Assembly (NCBI GenBank): GCA_028753945.1
Contig: JAPNXP010000001.1
Location: forward strand, 9,290,501 to 9,354,500
Length of the DNA: 64,000 nucleotides
DNA from: Hexactinellida sp. DTS-2022
Lineage: Eukaryota > Porifera > Hexactinellida
Direction of reading: 5' to 3'
The stretch's first letter is position 1. Each line of letters starts with the position of its first letter. Both the position numbers and the translations under genes were made by a program. The notes beneath the pieces were generated by a model that had not been told where the DNA came from, did not search any database, and saw only the letters and a list, made by a program, of their open reading frames with translations. Positions 56,410 through 64,000 of the stretch are shown here, piece after piece.

Positions 56410-58023
56410 CTATAAAGGAATATTTGCGTGTTTTTTCCAAGGATTTTCCAATTTTTTATTTCTCAGTACGAACAAAGCTTCGCAGATCTTTTTCCTTGTC
56501 TCACTCGGCTGAATAATATCGTCTACATATCCCAGTTTGGCGGCTTCGAATGGGTTACTGAACTTTTCTGTATAATCATCTTCCAACTCTTGTACATTTT
56601 CCTTCCCCCGATGCAAGATGGCTACTGCGCCCTTTGCGCCCATCACGGCGATCTCGGATGTGGGCCATGCATAGTTGAAGTCTCCTCTCAGGTGCTTTGA
56701 GCTCATAACATCGTAAGCACCGCCGTAGGCTTTCCGAGTTATAATAGTTATCTTGGGCACTGTCGCTTCAGCAAACGCGAACAAGAGCTTGGCGCCGTGA
56801 CGAATGATACCCCCGTATTCCTGCTGGGTGCCAGGGAGAAATCCGGGAACATCTACAAAGGTGATTATCGGAATATTAAAGCAGTCACAGAACCTCACGA
56901 AGCGAGCTGCCTTCACTGATGAATTGATGTCAAGACAGCCCGCTAGGACCTTGGGTTGGTTACCAACTATCCCTACCGTCTGGCCATTCATACGAGAGAA
57001 CCCAACAACAATGTTCTTGGCATATTCAGGCATGATCTCGTAGAACTCCCTATGGTCTACAGTAAATAATATTATATCCTTCATGTCGTAAGGCTGGTCT
57101 GAGAAGTGCGGAACTATGATATCCAGAGCTTCCACCAATTTGTACGGTGGGTCGTTGTTCTCCATTTTAGGAGACTTCTCCTTGTTATTCGGGGGCAACA
57201 GGCACATGAACTCTCTGAGAAAGCTCAGCACCTTGATGTCGTCATCAAATGCTCTGTGCGCGACTCCTGACTGTGTAGTGTGCGTCCGTGCGCCGCCCAA
57301 CTTCTCCAATGTTATTTCTTCTCCCGTGACCTGTTTCACGACGTTCGGACCTGTCACGAACAGGTACGAGGTGTCTCGCACCATGAAAGTGAAGTCTGTC
57401 ATTGCAGGTGAGTAGACCGCCCCTCCCGCGCACGCGCCCATTATAACGGAGATCTGTGGGATAACGCCCGAGGCCATTACATTCCGCTGGAATATGTCTG
57501 CGTACCCGGCCAGGGACTCCACCCCTTCCTGTATCCTAGCGCCGCCCGAGTCGTTCAGTCCGATCATAGGACTGCCGCTCAGCATCGCTTTGTCCATCAC
57601 TTTACAGATCTTCTTCGCATGGGCCATTGACAAGCTGCCTGCGTGCACTGTAGCATCCTGACTGAACACAAACACCAACCGTTTGTGTATACACCCGTGA
57701 CCAGTTATTACACTATCCCCTGGAGGTCGCTTACTAGGGTCATCCATACCAAAGTCTGAGCAGGTATGTTCCATAAACATGTCGTATTCCTGGAATGTGC
57801 CAGGGTCTAGCAGCAGCTTTATTCTCTCACGGGCAGTCAGCTTTCCCTTGCCATGATGCACATCGATTGCCTTCTGGCCGCCCCCCAGTAGCGCTCTCTC
57901 TCTACGCTCATTCAACTGAATTTTTACTTTCTGAATCCGAGTAGAGGATTTCCTACTTGCAAATGTAATGGTCCCCAAGCGATAGGGAATTATAGAAGGG
58001 ATACGTTTGATAATGAGCGCCAT
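56410..58023 (-). CDS. PCCB: Propionyl-CoA carboxylase beta subunit, mitochondrial
   Basis: A single exon of 537 residues, against 539 in human. The N-terminus ([20 protein letters not shown]) is basic and hydrophobic, a mitochondrial presequence. Two carboxyltransferase folds follow: [80 protein letters not shown] and, in the second half, [20 protein letters not shown] and [19 protein letters not shown]. These are the biotin- and CoA-binding segments of the family. It carboxylates propionyl-CoA to methylmalonyl-CoA together with the biotin-bearing alpha subunit. It is intronless, whereas the mammalian gene has about 15 exons. It shares a 152-bp divergent upstream region with the cupin gene. 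Confidence 0.97.
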   Translation of the reverse strand: MALIIKRIPSIIPYRLGTITFASRKSSTRIQKVKIQLNERRERALLGGGQKAIDVHHGKGKLTARERIKLLLDPGTFQEYDMFMEHTCSDFGMDDPSKRPPGDSVITGHGCIHKRLVFVFSQDATVHAGSLSMAHAKKICKVMDKAMLSGSPMIGLNDSGGARIQEGVESLAGYADIFQRNVMASGVIPQISVIMGACAGGAVYSPAMTDFTFMVRDTSYLFVTGPNVVKQVTGEEITLEKLGGARTHTTQSGVAHRAFDDDIKVLSFLREFMCLLPPNNKEKSPKMENNDPPYKLVEALDIIVPHFSDQPYDMKDIILFTVDHREFYEIMPEYAKNIVVGFSRMNGQTVGIVGNQPKVLAGCLDINSSVKAARFVRFCDCFNIPIITFVDVPGFLPGTQQEYGGIIRHGAKLLFAFAEATVPKITIITRKAYGGAYDVMSSKHLRGDFNYAWPTSEIAVMGAKGAVAILHRGKENVQELEDDYTEKFSNPFEAAKLGYVDDIIQPSETRKKICEALFVLRNKKLENPWKKHANIPL

Positions 58024-58175
58024 TAAAATTATTCTATTCTACAGACTAATAATTTCTAAACCTGCGTAAAGTAAAACACGGTATGATTAATCTGGGTAAA
58101 TACTTACATACTTGATTAATTTAAGTTGATATTATTACGATATGTAATTTGTGTTAATAATATAATTAGAGTAGA
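58024..58175. promoter_or_regulatory. Bidirectional promoter region between PCCB and the cupin gene
   Basis: The two start codons point away from each other 152 bp apart. The spacer is AT-rich and contains AG dinucleotides close to each start. Shared regulation is an inference. Confidence 0.5.
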
Positions 58176-59381
58176 ATGGCCGAAACAAGTGACGTACTAA
58201 CAGACATCAGAACCACTCTAGCGAGACAAGAAGGCATAATATTCGCTAGGTCCGCTATAGTGCATAGACAGATGTACTCCGGCCAGGACATTCTGGCGCC
58301 TAACAGCACCTTCTCAGCAGATAAGATGGACGAGAGAGGCTACCTGCCCGTGGAGTGGTGGATTGTGTCTCTAGTTAAGGCAGAAAATAGCATTGTTAAG
58401 GAAAACGAAGGCCTGACTACACTTTTATGTGAAAAAGAAATCCTGTTGTCAGATGCAATTAAGGTTGCAGAGAAAGAGCTGTTTGGGAGCTATTTGAAAA
58501 GATGGCCGTTAACAAAGGTGCTTGATATCGGAGGAGAGGAGGTAGTCCCGGAGTTCGGAACAGGACTGGGAGAACTGGAGATACCTCCAATCCCTTGTCA
58601 CGTCCACGCAGGGTGTATTAAGGATGGGAAGTGTCAGGGGCAAGGCAAAGACGAAGCCTACTTCTTCCCACCTCTCGATATAGAGCCTTACAACAGAGCG
58701 ATGTCCCCAGTCAAAACAAGAATTGGAATAAAGCCCGACGTTCAAAAAGAAACAGTAATAAGTAGCCTAGCAGAGTACGGCAGAAGTGATGCAATGTATG
58801 ACTTGATGCAAGTTCATGACGTGCACCCATGGGAGAGCTGGATGGTACCAGCCAGGTTGGTGCACGCCCCTGGGCCCTGGGTTACCTTTGAGATCCAGCG
58901 GCCACAGGACGACTTCAATCTGCTCGCGTGGAGAATGGGAAGCAGAGTGAATAGCGAGAATCTACCAGCTCACAAAGAGAGCCTGCAGCTAAGAGGGTTG
59001 AAAGACGAGATCAATCTATTCGAACAAACTATTCACTGGGAAATGAATATCGATTCAACATTGAGAGAGAAGCTCTCGCAGAAGTGTCAAGTGTTGGACG
59101 AAGGGCTCTGGGGTAGGAAACTGCAGATATTCTACCACTTGTTCTATGGAGAGGGGCTGGTTGTGTCTCCCGGACAGAGCACTATGTTGGAGGCTAGCGA
59201 GAAGCCGAGAGCAGGCATATGCTGGAGCGGACAGGGCAGGATTAACAAACTGGAACTGCTCTGCACTGGGTTGACTCAGAGGGAGTTCTTGGTAACGCCC
59301 TACACCAGTCTGCTCGTAGAGAACTCCAGCAGCGATTCAGAACTTATCATATTCCTAGTTCTTCCCATAGTGGAGTCTTAA
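58176..59381 (+). CDS. Cupin / phosphomannose-isomerase-like protein, possibly of bacterial origin
   Basis: A single exon of 401 residues. Around residue 148 the sequence CHVHAG...GKDEAYFFPP has the HxH...E layout of a metal-binding cupin motif. A second block near 225 reads WMVPARLVHAPGPWVTFEIQ, containing a further His. The C-terminal third is beta-rich. The length and bilobed order recall bacterial type-I mannose-6-phosphate isomerase-like cupins, which interconvert sugar phosphates, but the catalytic identity is not established. I do not recognise a vertebrate counterpart, and a bacterial-transfer origin is a guess that fits the lack of introns. Base composition is like its neighbours. 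It is divergently paired with PCCB. Confidence 0.7.
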   Translation: MAETSDVLTDIRTTLARQEGIIFARSAIVHRQMYSGQDILAPNSTFSADKMDERGYLPVEWWIVSLVKAENSIVKENEGLTTLLCEKEILLSDAIKVAEKELFGSYLKRWPLTKVLDIGGEEVVPEFGTGLGELEIPPIPCHVHAGCIKDGKCQGQGKDEAYFFPPLDIEPYNRAMSPVKTRIGIKPDVQKETVISSLAEYGRSDAMYDLMQVHDVHPWESWMVPARLVHAPGPWVTFEIQRPQDDFNLLAWRMGSRVNSENLPAHKESLQLRGLKDEINLFEQTIHWEMNIDSTLREKLSQKCQVLDEGLWGRKLQIFYHLFYGEGLVVSPGQSTMLEASEKPRAGICWSGQGRINKLELLCTGLTQREFLVTPYTSLLVENSSSDSELIIFLVLPIVES

Positions 59382-59473
59382 TATAGTGTTACGGTCCTTA
59401 CGTATACTCAGCAATAGTAGTGTCTTATTATGTCAAAATTACATTATTATTGGTTACTAAGGAATAATATAAA

Positions 59474-60676
59474 CTATTTGTTAAGTATGTCATACTCGAC
59501 TTCAAAGTAAAACTGAGGACGCCTTTTGTGTGTCAGTGTCCAGTGCCTAGATTGCAAGCCGCCTGTCTGAGAATATCTGAAGCCAGACACAAACTGAGCG
59601 ACCTCTATGGTCCCGTGGTCTACCTTGCCTCTCGCCAGAGGATAGTTCCACTTCCTGTCAATGCCGCGAGCGGACCAGTGGCTAGCTTTGATTCCGCTTA
59701 GACCTGTCTGGTGAATGGCCACTAGAGTCCGTGTCAAGTCTATAATGCTGTAGTCTCTGTGAAAAGCGAAGTCAACAAGCCAATTATCGTAAGCAGTTCT
59801 CCCTACTACAAAATCCGGGATCACGTGCCAGTCGAATGAGTTCCTTGTTACGAACATAAAGTCCTGGGCGTCTGGTCCGTAGAGCTTCCCTTTCTCAGCC
59901 AAGCTATTTATATCCTCATCTGTTTGTACCATTGTTGTTTCTTCATACACGACATTTGTTCTCCTACCGATTATTAACACTCTCTCATCAAGATCTCCTC
60001 TCTCGATCATACCTTGTAAGATAGCTAGATTCCTAATGACGTCATACCTCGGGTACAGCATATCCCCATTGGTGTAGCCGTAGAAAAATGAAGTGGAATA
60101 TCGCATCGATTCTATGAACATCTGATTTAGTACTGGCATTCCAAATACATTCGTCTTAGTGATAGGAAGAACGGTATTATTCGCAGACAATGCCAATTCA
60201 CTGGCTGTTGGGTCATTGGTGAAGACAATTGGATACATTCCGGGTCTCAAACGCCCCATCATCCACAGAGTATTCTTGTAGTGAGTCTGTAGATGCAAGG
60301 CCTGCTTATGCTCATTGCTGTTGGGGTCAAGACGTGAAGAGTTCGGATATATTAAAGTTGTAAATATCGTAGCTAGGTTGGAAGGGGAGTAGACGGATAT
60401 TTTAACTCTACGCGCCTCTCCAGGTGTGGGTAACAGAGGAGAGCTGTACCTGGGTACGTCTGGGACTAATGATGCCAAAGAATCATCCCCACTTGTGTAG
60501 CTAGAGTATATTAGCAAGTGTGGTTCTACAAGTTCTCTCTTGTGGATAGGGGGTACATAATTGTTATAACTGTTGCGACCAATTAACAAACAAAAGGAAA
60601 CCAATAGGGCAGAAAGTAAGATACTTAAGCGCTTAATACGGGGCCAATTTGGTAATCGTATTCTATTGAAAAGCAT
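59474..60676 (-). CDS. Type II membrane glycosyltransferase-like protein
   Basis: A single exon of 400 residues. A short basic N-terminus (MLFNRIRLPNWPRIKRL) is followed by one hydrophobic segment at about 18-38, then a Ser/Pro stem and a lumenal domain, the layout of Golgi type II glycosyltransferases. The lumenal part has FYGYTNGDMLYPRYDVIRNL, with a DxD-like acidic pair, RRTNVVYEE, and FVVGRTAYDNWLVDFAFHRD. Sequons NSS and NNT are present. The pattern recalls an uncharacterised invertebrate and algal family thought to be nucleotide-sugar transferases, but no activity can be assigned. Divergent from the next gene. Confidence 0.65.
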   Translation of the reverse strand: MLFNRIRLPNWPRIKRLSILLSALLVSFCLLIGRNSYNNYVPPIHKRELVEPHLLIYSSYTSGDDSLASLVPDVPRYSSPLLPTPGEARRVKISVYSPSNLATIFTTLIYPNSSRLDPNSNEHKQALHLQTHYKNTLWMMGRLRPGMYPIVFTNDPTASELALSANNTVLPITKTNVFGMPVLNQMFIESMRYSTSFFYGYTNGDMLYPRYDVIRNLAILQGMIERGDLDERVLIIGRRTNVVYEETTMVQTDEDINSLAEKGKLYGPDAQDFMFVTRNSFDWHVIPDFVVGRTAYDNWLVDFAFHRDYSIIDLTRTLVAIHQTGLSGIKASHWSARGIDRKWNYPLARGKVDHGTIEVAQFVSGFRYSQTGGLQSRHWTLTHKRRPQFYFEVEYDILNK

Positions 60677-61035
60677 ATCTAAGTTATTAAATATAAATTT
60701 AATTCATTTAGTATAATAATTCTGTGAAGCTAAACAGCTATAAGAATAATATTGAATAGAGTATGATGAGAACAAAACTGCCCGAATTACTTATCACCAA
60801 TGGAAGCAGCGGGAGAGGATACGGAGTATCTGATAGAAGAAATACAAGTAGTAGATTCAGCAGTAGAGCAGCAGCCCTAGAAAAGAAGTGAGGAGACTTA
60901 CGAATAGCCAGAATAGAGTGAATGGATTTATTGCATATCTGAGAAGCAATTATCGGAATGAATGTAATTCTCTTGCATTGAACTGATTAGAAGATATAAG
61001 CACATCATTGAAGGTATTGTTAACAATGAACAAAA
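60677..61035. promoter_or_regulatory. Divergent upstream region with a small open frame
   Basis: The start codons of the two flanking genes face apart. At 60800-60880 on the plus strand an ATG opens 26 codons (MEAAGEDTEYLIEEIQVVDS...) ending in TAG. It may be an upstream ORF, or a first exon spliced at Q|GTAGTA to the AG at 61050 (CTCAAG|TCT), which would keep frame. Confidence 0.4.
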
Positions 61036-64000
61036 ATGTTGAACATTCTCAAGTCTTATCCTTCGTTCGATAGTGCGAGGTGCACACACAAGACCAGATA
61101 CAGTGTAGGAAACCCGCCTAAGTGGAAATGTGTCGAGTGTAGCCTCCTACTCCTCAACGATAGTAGAATTCCGCTTATCAACAAGTACACTGCGATCGAT
61201 GAGCTCTGCTACGCGGCGGAGAACAAGCTAGACTTCGACAAGGTTCTTAGCTGTGGACAGGACGTAGGAGCCAAGCTGGCTCGCGTGCTCATAGACTTTT
61301 CTCTGTCCAACCTCGTGATCGAGGAGTACGCGAAGCGACTCCAAGACCTGGTCATCTCTCTCCTGGAGTCTCCCAACTCGTGTCAACAGAGACAGTACGT
61401 GCTGTCACACCTGCTCATGAAGGTCAACAACATTCCGCTCACAAGGAAACAGGGCCCAGCTCTGTGTCTCTTTGTGGAGCTCACGGAGCGATTCAACGGC
61501 TCAGAGTTCGCAACTAATCCGTCCCAAATATCCCATCTCCTCGACAAACTTATTTACTTCCTCCTGGAACCGGACCCGTCTCTCCAAACAGTTATTCTCA
61601 GAGGCATCAGCAGCATGCTACAGCACTGGTCGATTGGAATTCTCTCTGAGCTACAACTAACGCGTCTAGCCGCTGCCCTGGTGCAAATACTAGACCGCTC
61701 CGACAGCCAAGGGATGTACTCCCAGTCATTCATAATATTCTCCACTCTCCTGCAGCAGACCCAGCTGAGACCTGTCCTCTGCAGAGCTCTGGCCCCGGAG
61801 TCCGGCCTCAGGGCCTGTGTCGAGGCTGTCAAGAAGCTGCTCATGTCCAGCGACGCCAACTGGCAGACCAGCGGGCTGCACTTCCTGCTGGAGCTCATCA
61901 GTCTCGAGCCGCGCTTCCTGGAGTTCTGTCTGTCCGCGGACGCAGCGGAGTACCTCCTGGAGTGCAGTGCTGGGGCGCAGCAGGATTCTATACAGCAGCT
62001 AGTGCTCGCCAACATGGCTGTCTTTTGTAAGGAAAATAATTTCTTCTCACAAATGCATCACTTGTTTGCAGTCCAGCCTCTATGCAAGATTCTCAAACTG
62101 AGTCTGGAGTCAGAGAGCTACCAGAGCGTGCTAACTTGCGTGGGCATTCTAACTAGGCTGTTTGAGGCTGGGGCTGCCAGGGGCCCGGTCATTAGCAGAG
62201 AAGAAGACTTCGCTAAGAGCGTTCTACAGCTCAAAGGGGCAGTTGGACATCACAACTCTGAAATCGCTATTGCGTCCTCACAGCTGTTTGCTCTGATGCT
62301 GAAACAAGACTTGACAGCCTCTCTCCAAACTGATAGCGAAGTTCTGGTGGTGTCGCTTCTCAGTGAAATCCACAAGCGCATCACTGCCATGGACAAGTCC
62401 GAGCCTCTTCTGAAACAAGAATACCAAACTGAGAGCCGAGAAATTAACGATACCTTCCAAGATTATTTTTCAGCGATACTGTGCTGTGAGCTGTCAGCAT
62501 TGAAAGCAGTTTTCGTAAGAGAAATAAAGCAAGTAGCTAGGTCGGATGCTCAAAGCGGGAAAGAACTGAAGGAGTACGTGCTTGTATTCTACGAGCAGTT
62601 TATCTTACCGACATTCCTGGAATTCCTTTACTACTACTCCCCGAGGGTGACCACCCATTTCTGCCACATAACACTGGAGCTAGCTTGTAACATTCCGCAG
62701 TCTCGGGAGCTCGTGAGCAGACTGGTGGAGAGCGGGCTCGTGCAGAACCTGTGGAACATACGTCTACGCAGGAGGGAAGAGGAGATGGAGATGTCAGTTA
62801 ACCATCTCATCAAACAGTTCTGCTGTGTGCTGGCGTGTGACCAGGAGGAGAGCGTGTGCGTTTCTGAGTACATTGACTCATTCCTGGGATTAAGGATCGG
62901 CGGTACATTCAATGAAATCACAAAATTTATGATAGAAAATGTAACAACCGGGAGATTGGATCAGCAGTTAATTGGATTCGTCTCTCTACTATACCTCACG
63001 GTTCAGAGGTCAGTTGTAGAGCTACTGTACTTCAAACAGTTTATAACCACCATTAGTCTCCACCTATTTAACAGGTGTAGCATGCCTTCGAGGAAACTTA
63101 AGCACATCCTCTTGAAGTATATTATTTTTCTTATTAGCTATCTCAGCAACAGTGAGGAGATAGGTGTGTGGGGACAGCAAGCTAGTGTTATGGATTCGTT
63201 GGAAGCTCAGTTGCGAGGTTTTACAGACAATGTATCACTCCTCTACACCCACCACATACTCATCATAAGATTTGTGTACTGCGTTAATGAGCCGTGTCTC
63301 GCACCGCTGAGAATGCCATTCCTCCGTCTATGGTTAATCCACTCGAAAGATATGCCAGAGCAGGAGGCGGAAGAGCGAGGGGAGATAATGCTAAAGTTGA
63401 TTCTAGCTTCAAATCAGCTGCCCATAGACATAGGCGCACTCTCTCATGAGTATCAACCGAATGTGAGAACAGGAATGTTCATACTATTAAAAAAGATTTT
63501 AATATCACCATCACGAATCTACGACGAAATATTTCTGAAAACTATTATATCATCTCTAGAGTACAGCCTAACTACCCCGAGAAACGAGCTGCTCGATGAA
63601 GAGTCGATCAATCAGCTCTTGCAACTGCTAATCCTAGCTTATCAGCTCCACTACAAGTACACGATACCCAGCATCAAACTCAGTTACCAACTAATCAACC
63701 TTGTTATTAACGATAATTACGATAGCAAAACGATATCTAACGCTTTTGATCTGATTAATGCGACGCTAAAAGTTGGAGCGAGTTTAAGAGATCAAGAAGT
63801 GTTAACGCTAACTGTTGGACATCAGGACTTCCTAGCTCGCAGCTTTAAAAAATATTTTAACAAAAACTCAATTGTATTCCAACATTTCGCGTTCCTGATT
63901 TCCACTTTGATAAAGCAGTGTATTCAATCCCAAGTTGCATTTCCAATTGAACTACAGTTCGAAGTTATGCTGCAGGTCCTGATGACCACAGACCACCACA
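61036..64000 (+). CDS. MEI1: Large helical-repeat (ARM/HEAT-like) protein, MEI1 candidate, runs off the window
   Basis: An ATG at 61036 opens a frame of 988 codons with no stop to the end, in one exon. A Cys/His-containing N-terminus (CTHKTRYSVG...WKCVECSLLLL) is followed by long leucine-rich alpha-helical pairs with no low-complexity tract, no membrane segment and no catalytic motif. Examples are AVKKLLMSSDANWQTSGLHF and VLTCVGILTRLFEAGAARGP. This length and fold match meiosis inhibitor protein 1, a 1200-1300 residue HEAT-like protein needed for meiotic double-strand breaks, but no residue-level motif proves it. Other large ARM proteins remain possible. Codon use is GC-rich at first and more AT-rich toward the end. 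The 3' end is outside the window. Confidence 0.75.
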   Translation, partial: MLNILKSYPSFDSARCTHKTRYSVGNPPKWKCVECSLLLLNDSRIPLINKYTAIDELCYAAENKLDFDKVLSCGQDVGAKLARVLIDFSLSNLVIEEYAKRLQDLVISLLESPNSCQQRQYVLSHLLMKVNNIPLTRKQGPALCLFVELTERFNGSEFATNPSQISHLLDKLIYFLLEPDPSLQTVILRGISSMLQHWSIGILSELQLTRLAAALVQILDRSDSQGMYSQSFIIFSTLLQQTQLRPVLCRALAPESGLRACVEAVKKLLMSSDANWQTSGLHFLLELISLEPRFLEFCLSADAAEYLLECSAGAQQDSIQQLVLANMAVFCKENNFFSQMHHLFAVQPLCKILKLSLESESYQSVLTCVGILTRLFEAGAARGPVISREEDFAKSVLQLKGAVGHHNSEIAIASSQLFALMLKQDLTASLQTDSEVLVVSLLSEIHKRITAMDKSEPLLKQEYQTESREINDTFQDYFSAILCCELSALKAVFVREIKQVARSDAQSGKELKEYVLVFYEQFILPTFLEFLYYYSPRVTTHFCHITLELACNIPQSRELVSRLVESGLVQNLWNIRLRRREEEMEMSVNHLIKQFCCVLACDQEESVCVSEYIDSFLGLRIGGTFNEITKFMIENVTTGRLDQQLIGFVSLLYLTVQRSVVELLYFKQFITTISLHLFNRCSMPSRKLKHILLKYIIFLISYLSNSEEIGVWGQQASVMDSLEAQLRGFTDNVSLLYTHHILIIRFVYCVNEPCLAPLRMPFLRLWLIHSKDMPEQEAEERGEIMLKLILASNQLPIDIGALSHEYQPNVRTGMFILLKKILISPSRIYDEIFLKTIISSLEYSLTTPRNELLDEESINQLLQLLILAYQLHYKYTIPSIKLSYQLINLVINDNYDSKTISNAFDLINATLKVGASLRDQEVLTLTVGHQDFLARSFKKYFNKNSIVFQHFAFLISTLIKQCIQSQVAFPIELQFEVMLQVLMTTDHH

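Noticed and set aside
1-64000. tRNA or rRNA genes
   Set aside because: No paired A-box/B-box with a cloverleaf and no rRNA-like conserved block was seen on either strand; scattered GGTTCGA-like words had no partner.

Overview
This is eukaryotic, and by gene content metazoan, nuclear DNA. It carries spliced genes with GT-AG introns and animal gene families: a KMT2E/SETD5-type PHD+SET regulator, a TM2-domain protein, NDUFV1, mitochondrial TFAM, makorin, cytohesin, delta-tubulin, WDR88 and PCCB. Delta-tubulin and WDR88 suit an animal with centrioles and cilia. Several genes that are intron-rich in most animals are single-exon here (PCCB, cytohesin, delta-tubulin, TFAM), and NDUFV1 has only three exons, so this looks like an intron-poor invertebrate. 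The phylum cannot be fixed from this window. Exons of the conserved genes are GC-rich and sit in AT-rich DNA packed with short DNA transposons.

Layout. 1-2.4 kb: hAT and TA-flanked MITEs, then a partial PHD-finger exon. 3.2-21.2 kb: a run of six plus-strand genes (TM2 protein, KMT2E/SETD5-like, NDUFV1, kelch/coiled-coil protein, an unrecognised basic protein, TFAM). Intergenic gaps are short, the tightest being 44 bp from the NDUFV1 stop to an acceptor-like site before the kelch gene. Several genes have pyrimidine-rich AG sites just before their start codon, which suggests operons with trans-splicing. A 5.3-kb kelch intron holds a dead pogo/Tigger transposase, hAT elements and two 16-bp-period minisatellites that share the palindrome AACATGTT. 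23.0-24.8 kb: a makorin-type RING protein. 25.8-27.3 kb: a hAT element inserted in a MITE. 30.2-31.5 kb: an intronless cytohesin with a TATA box. 31.5-38.8 kb: mostly MITEs and a foldback. 38.8-41.7 kb: a seven-exon coiled-coil gene. 41.7-45.8 kb: more MITEs. 45.8-48.2 kb: delta-tubulin, apparently nested in the intron of a minus-strand gene. 50.7-51.1 kb: a small-exon gene fragment. 51.7-52.8 kb: a TTAA-flanked element. 53.3-64 kb: a dense block with WDR88(-), a small two-exon gene start(-), PCCB(-), a cupin-type protein(+), a type II membrane glycosyltransferase-like protein(-) and a long helical-repeat protein(+, MEI1 candidate) running off the end.

Shared themes. NDUFV1 (complex I), TFAM (mtDNA packaging and transcription) and PCCB (propionyl-CoA carboxylation) are mitochondrial. 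Delta-tubulin and WDR88 are centriole/cilium-associated or suspected. Two gene styles coexist: GC-rich genes with few introns, and AT-rich genes with small exons. The repeat landscape is dominated by TA-flanked elements starting CAGT (pogo/Tigger or Tc1/mariner style) and hAT elements with 8-bp target duplications, several of them nested.

All exon models come from reading splice sites and phases by eye. Most multi-exon models sum to a whole number of codons, which supports them. No database search was possible.
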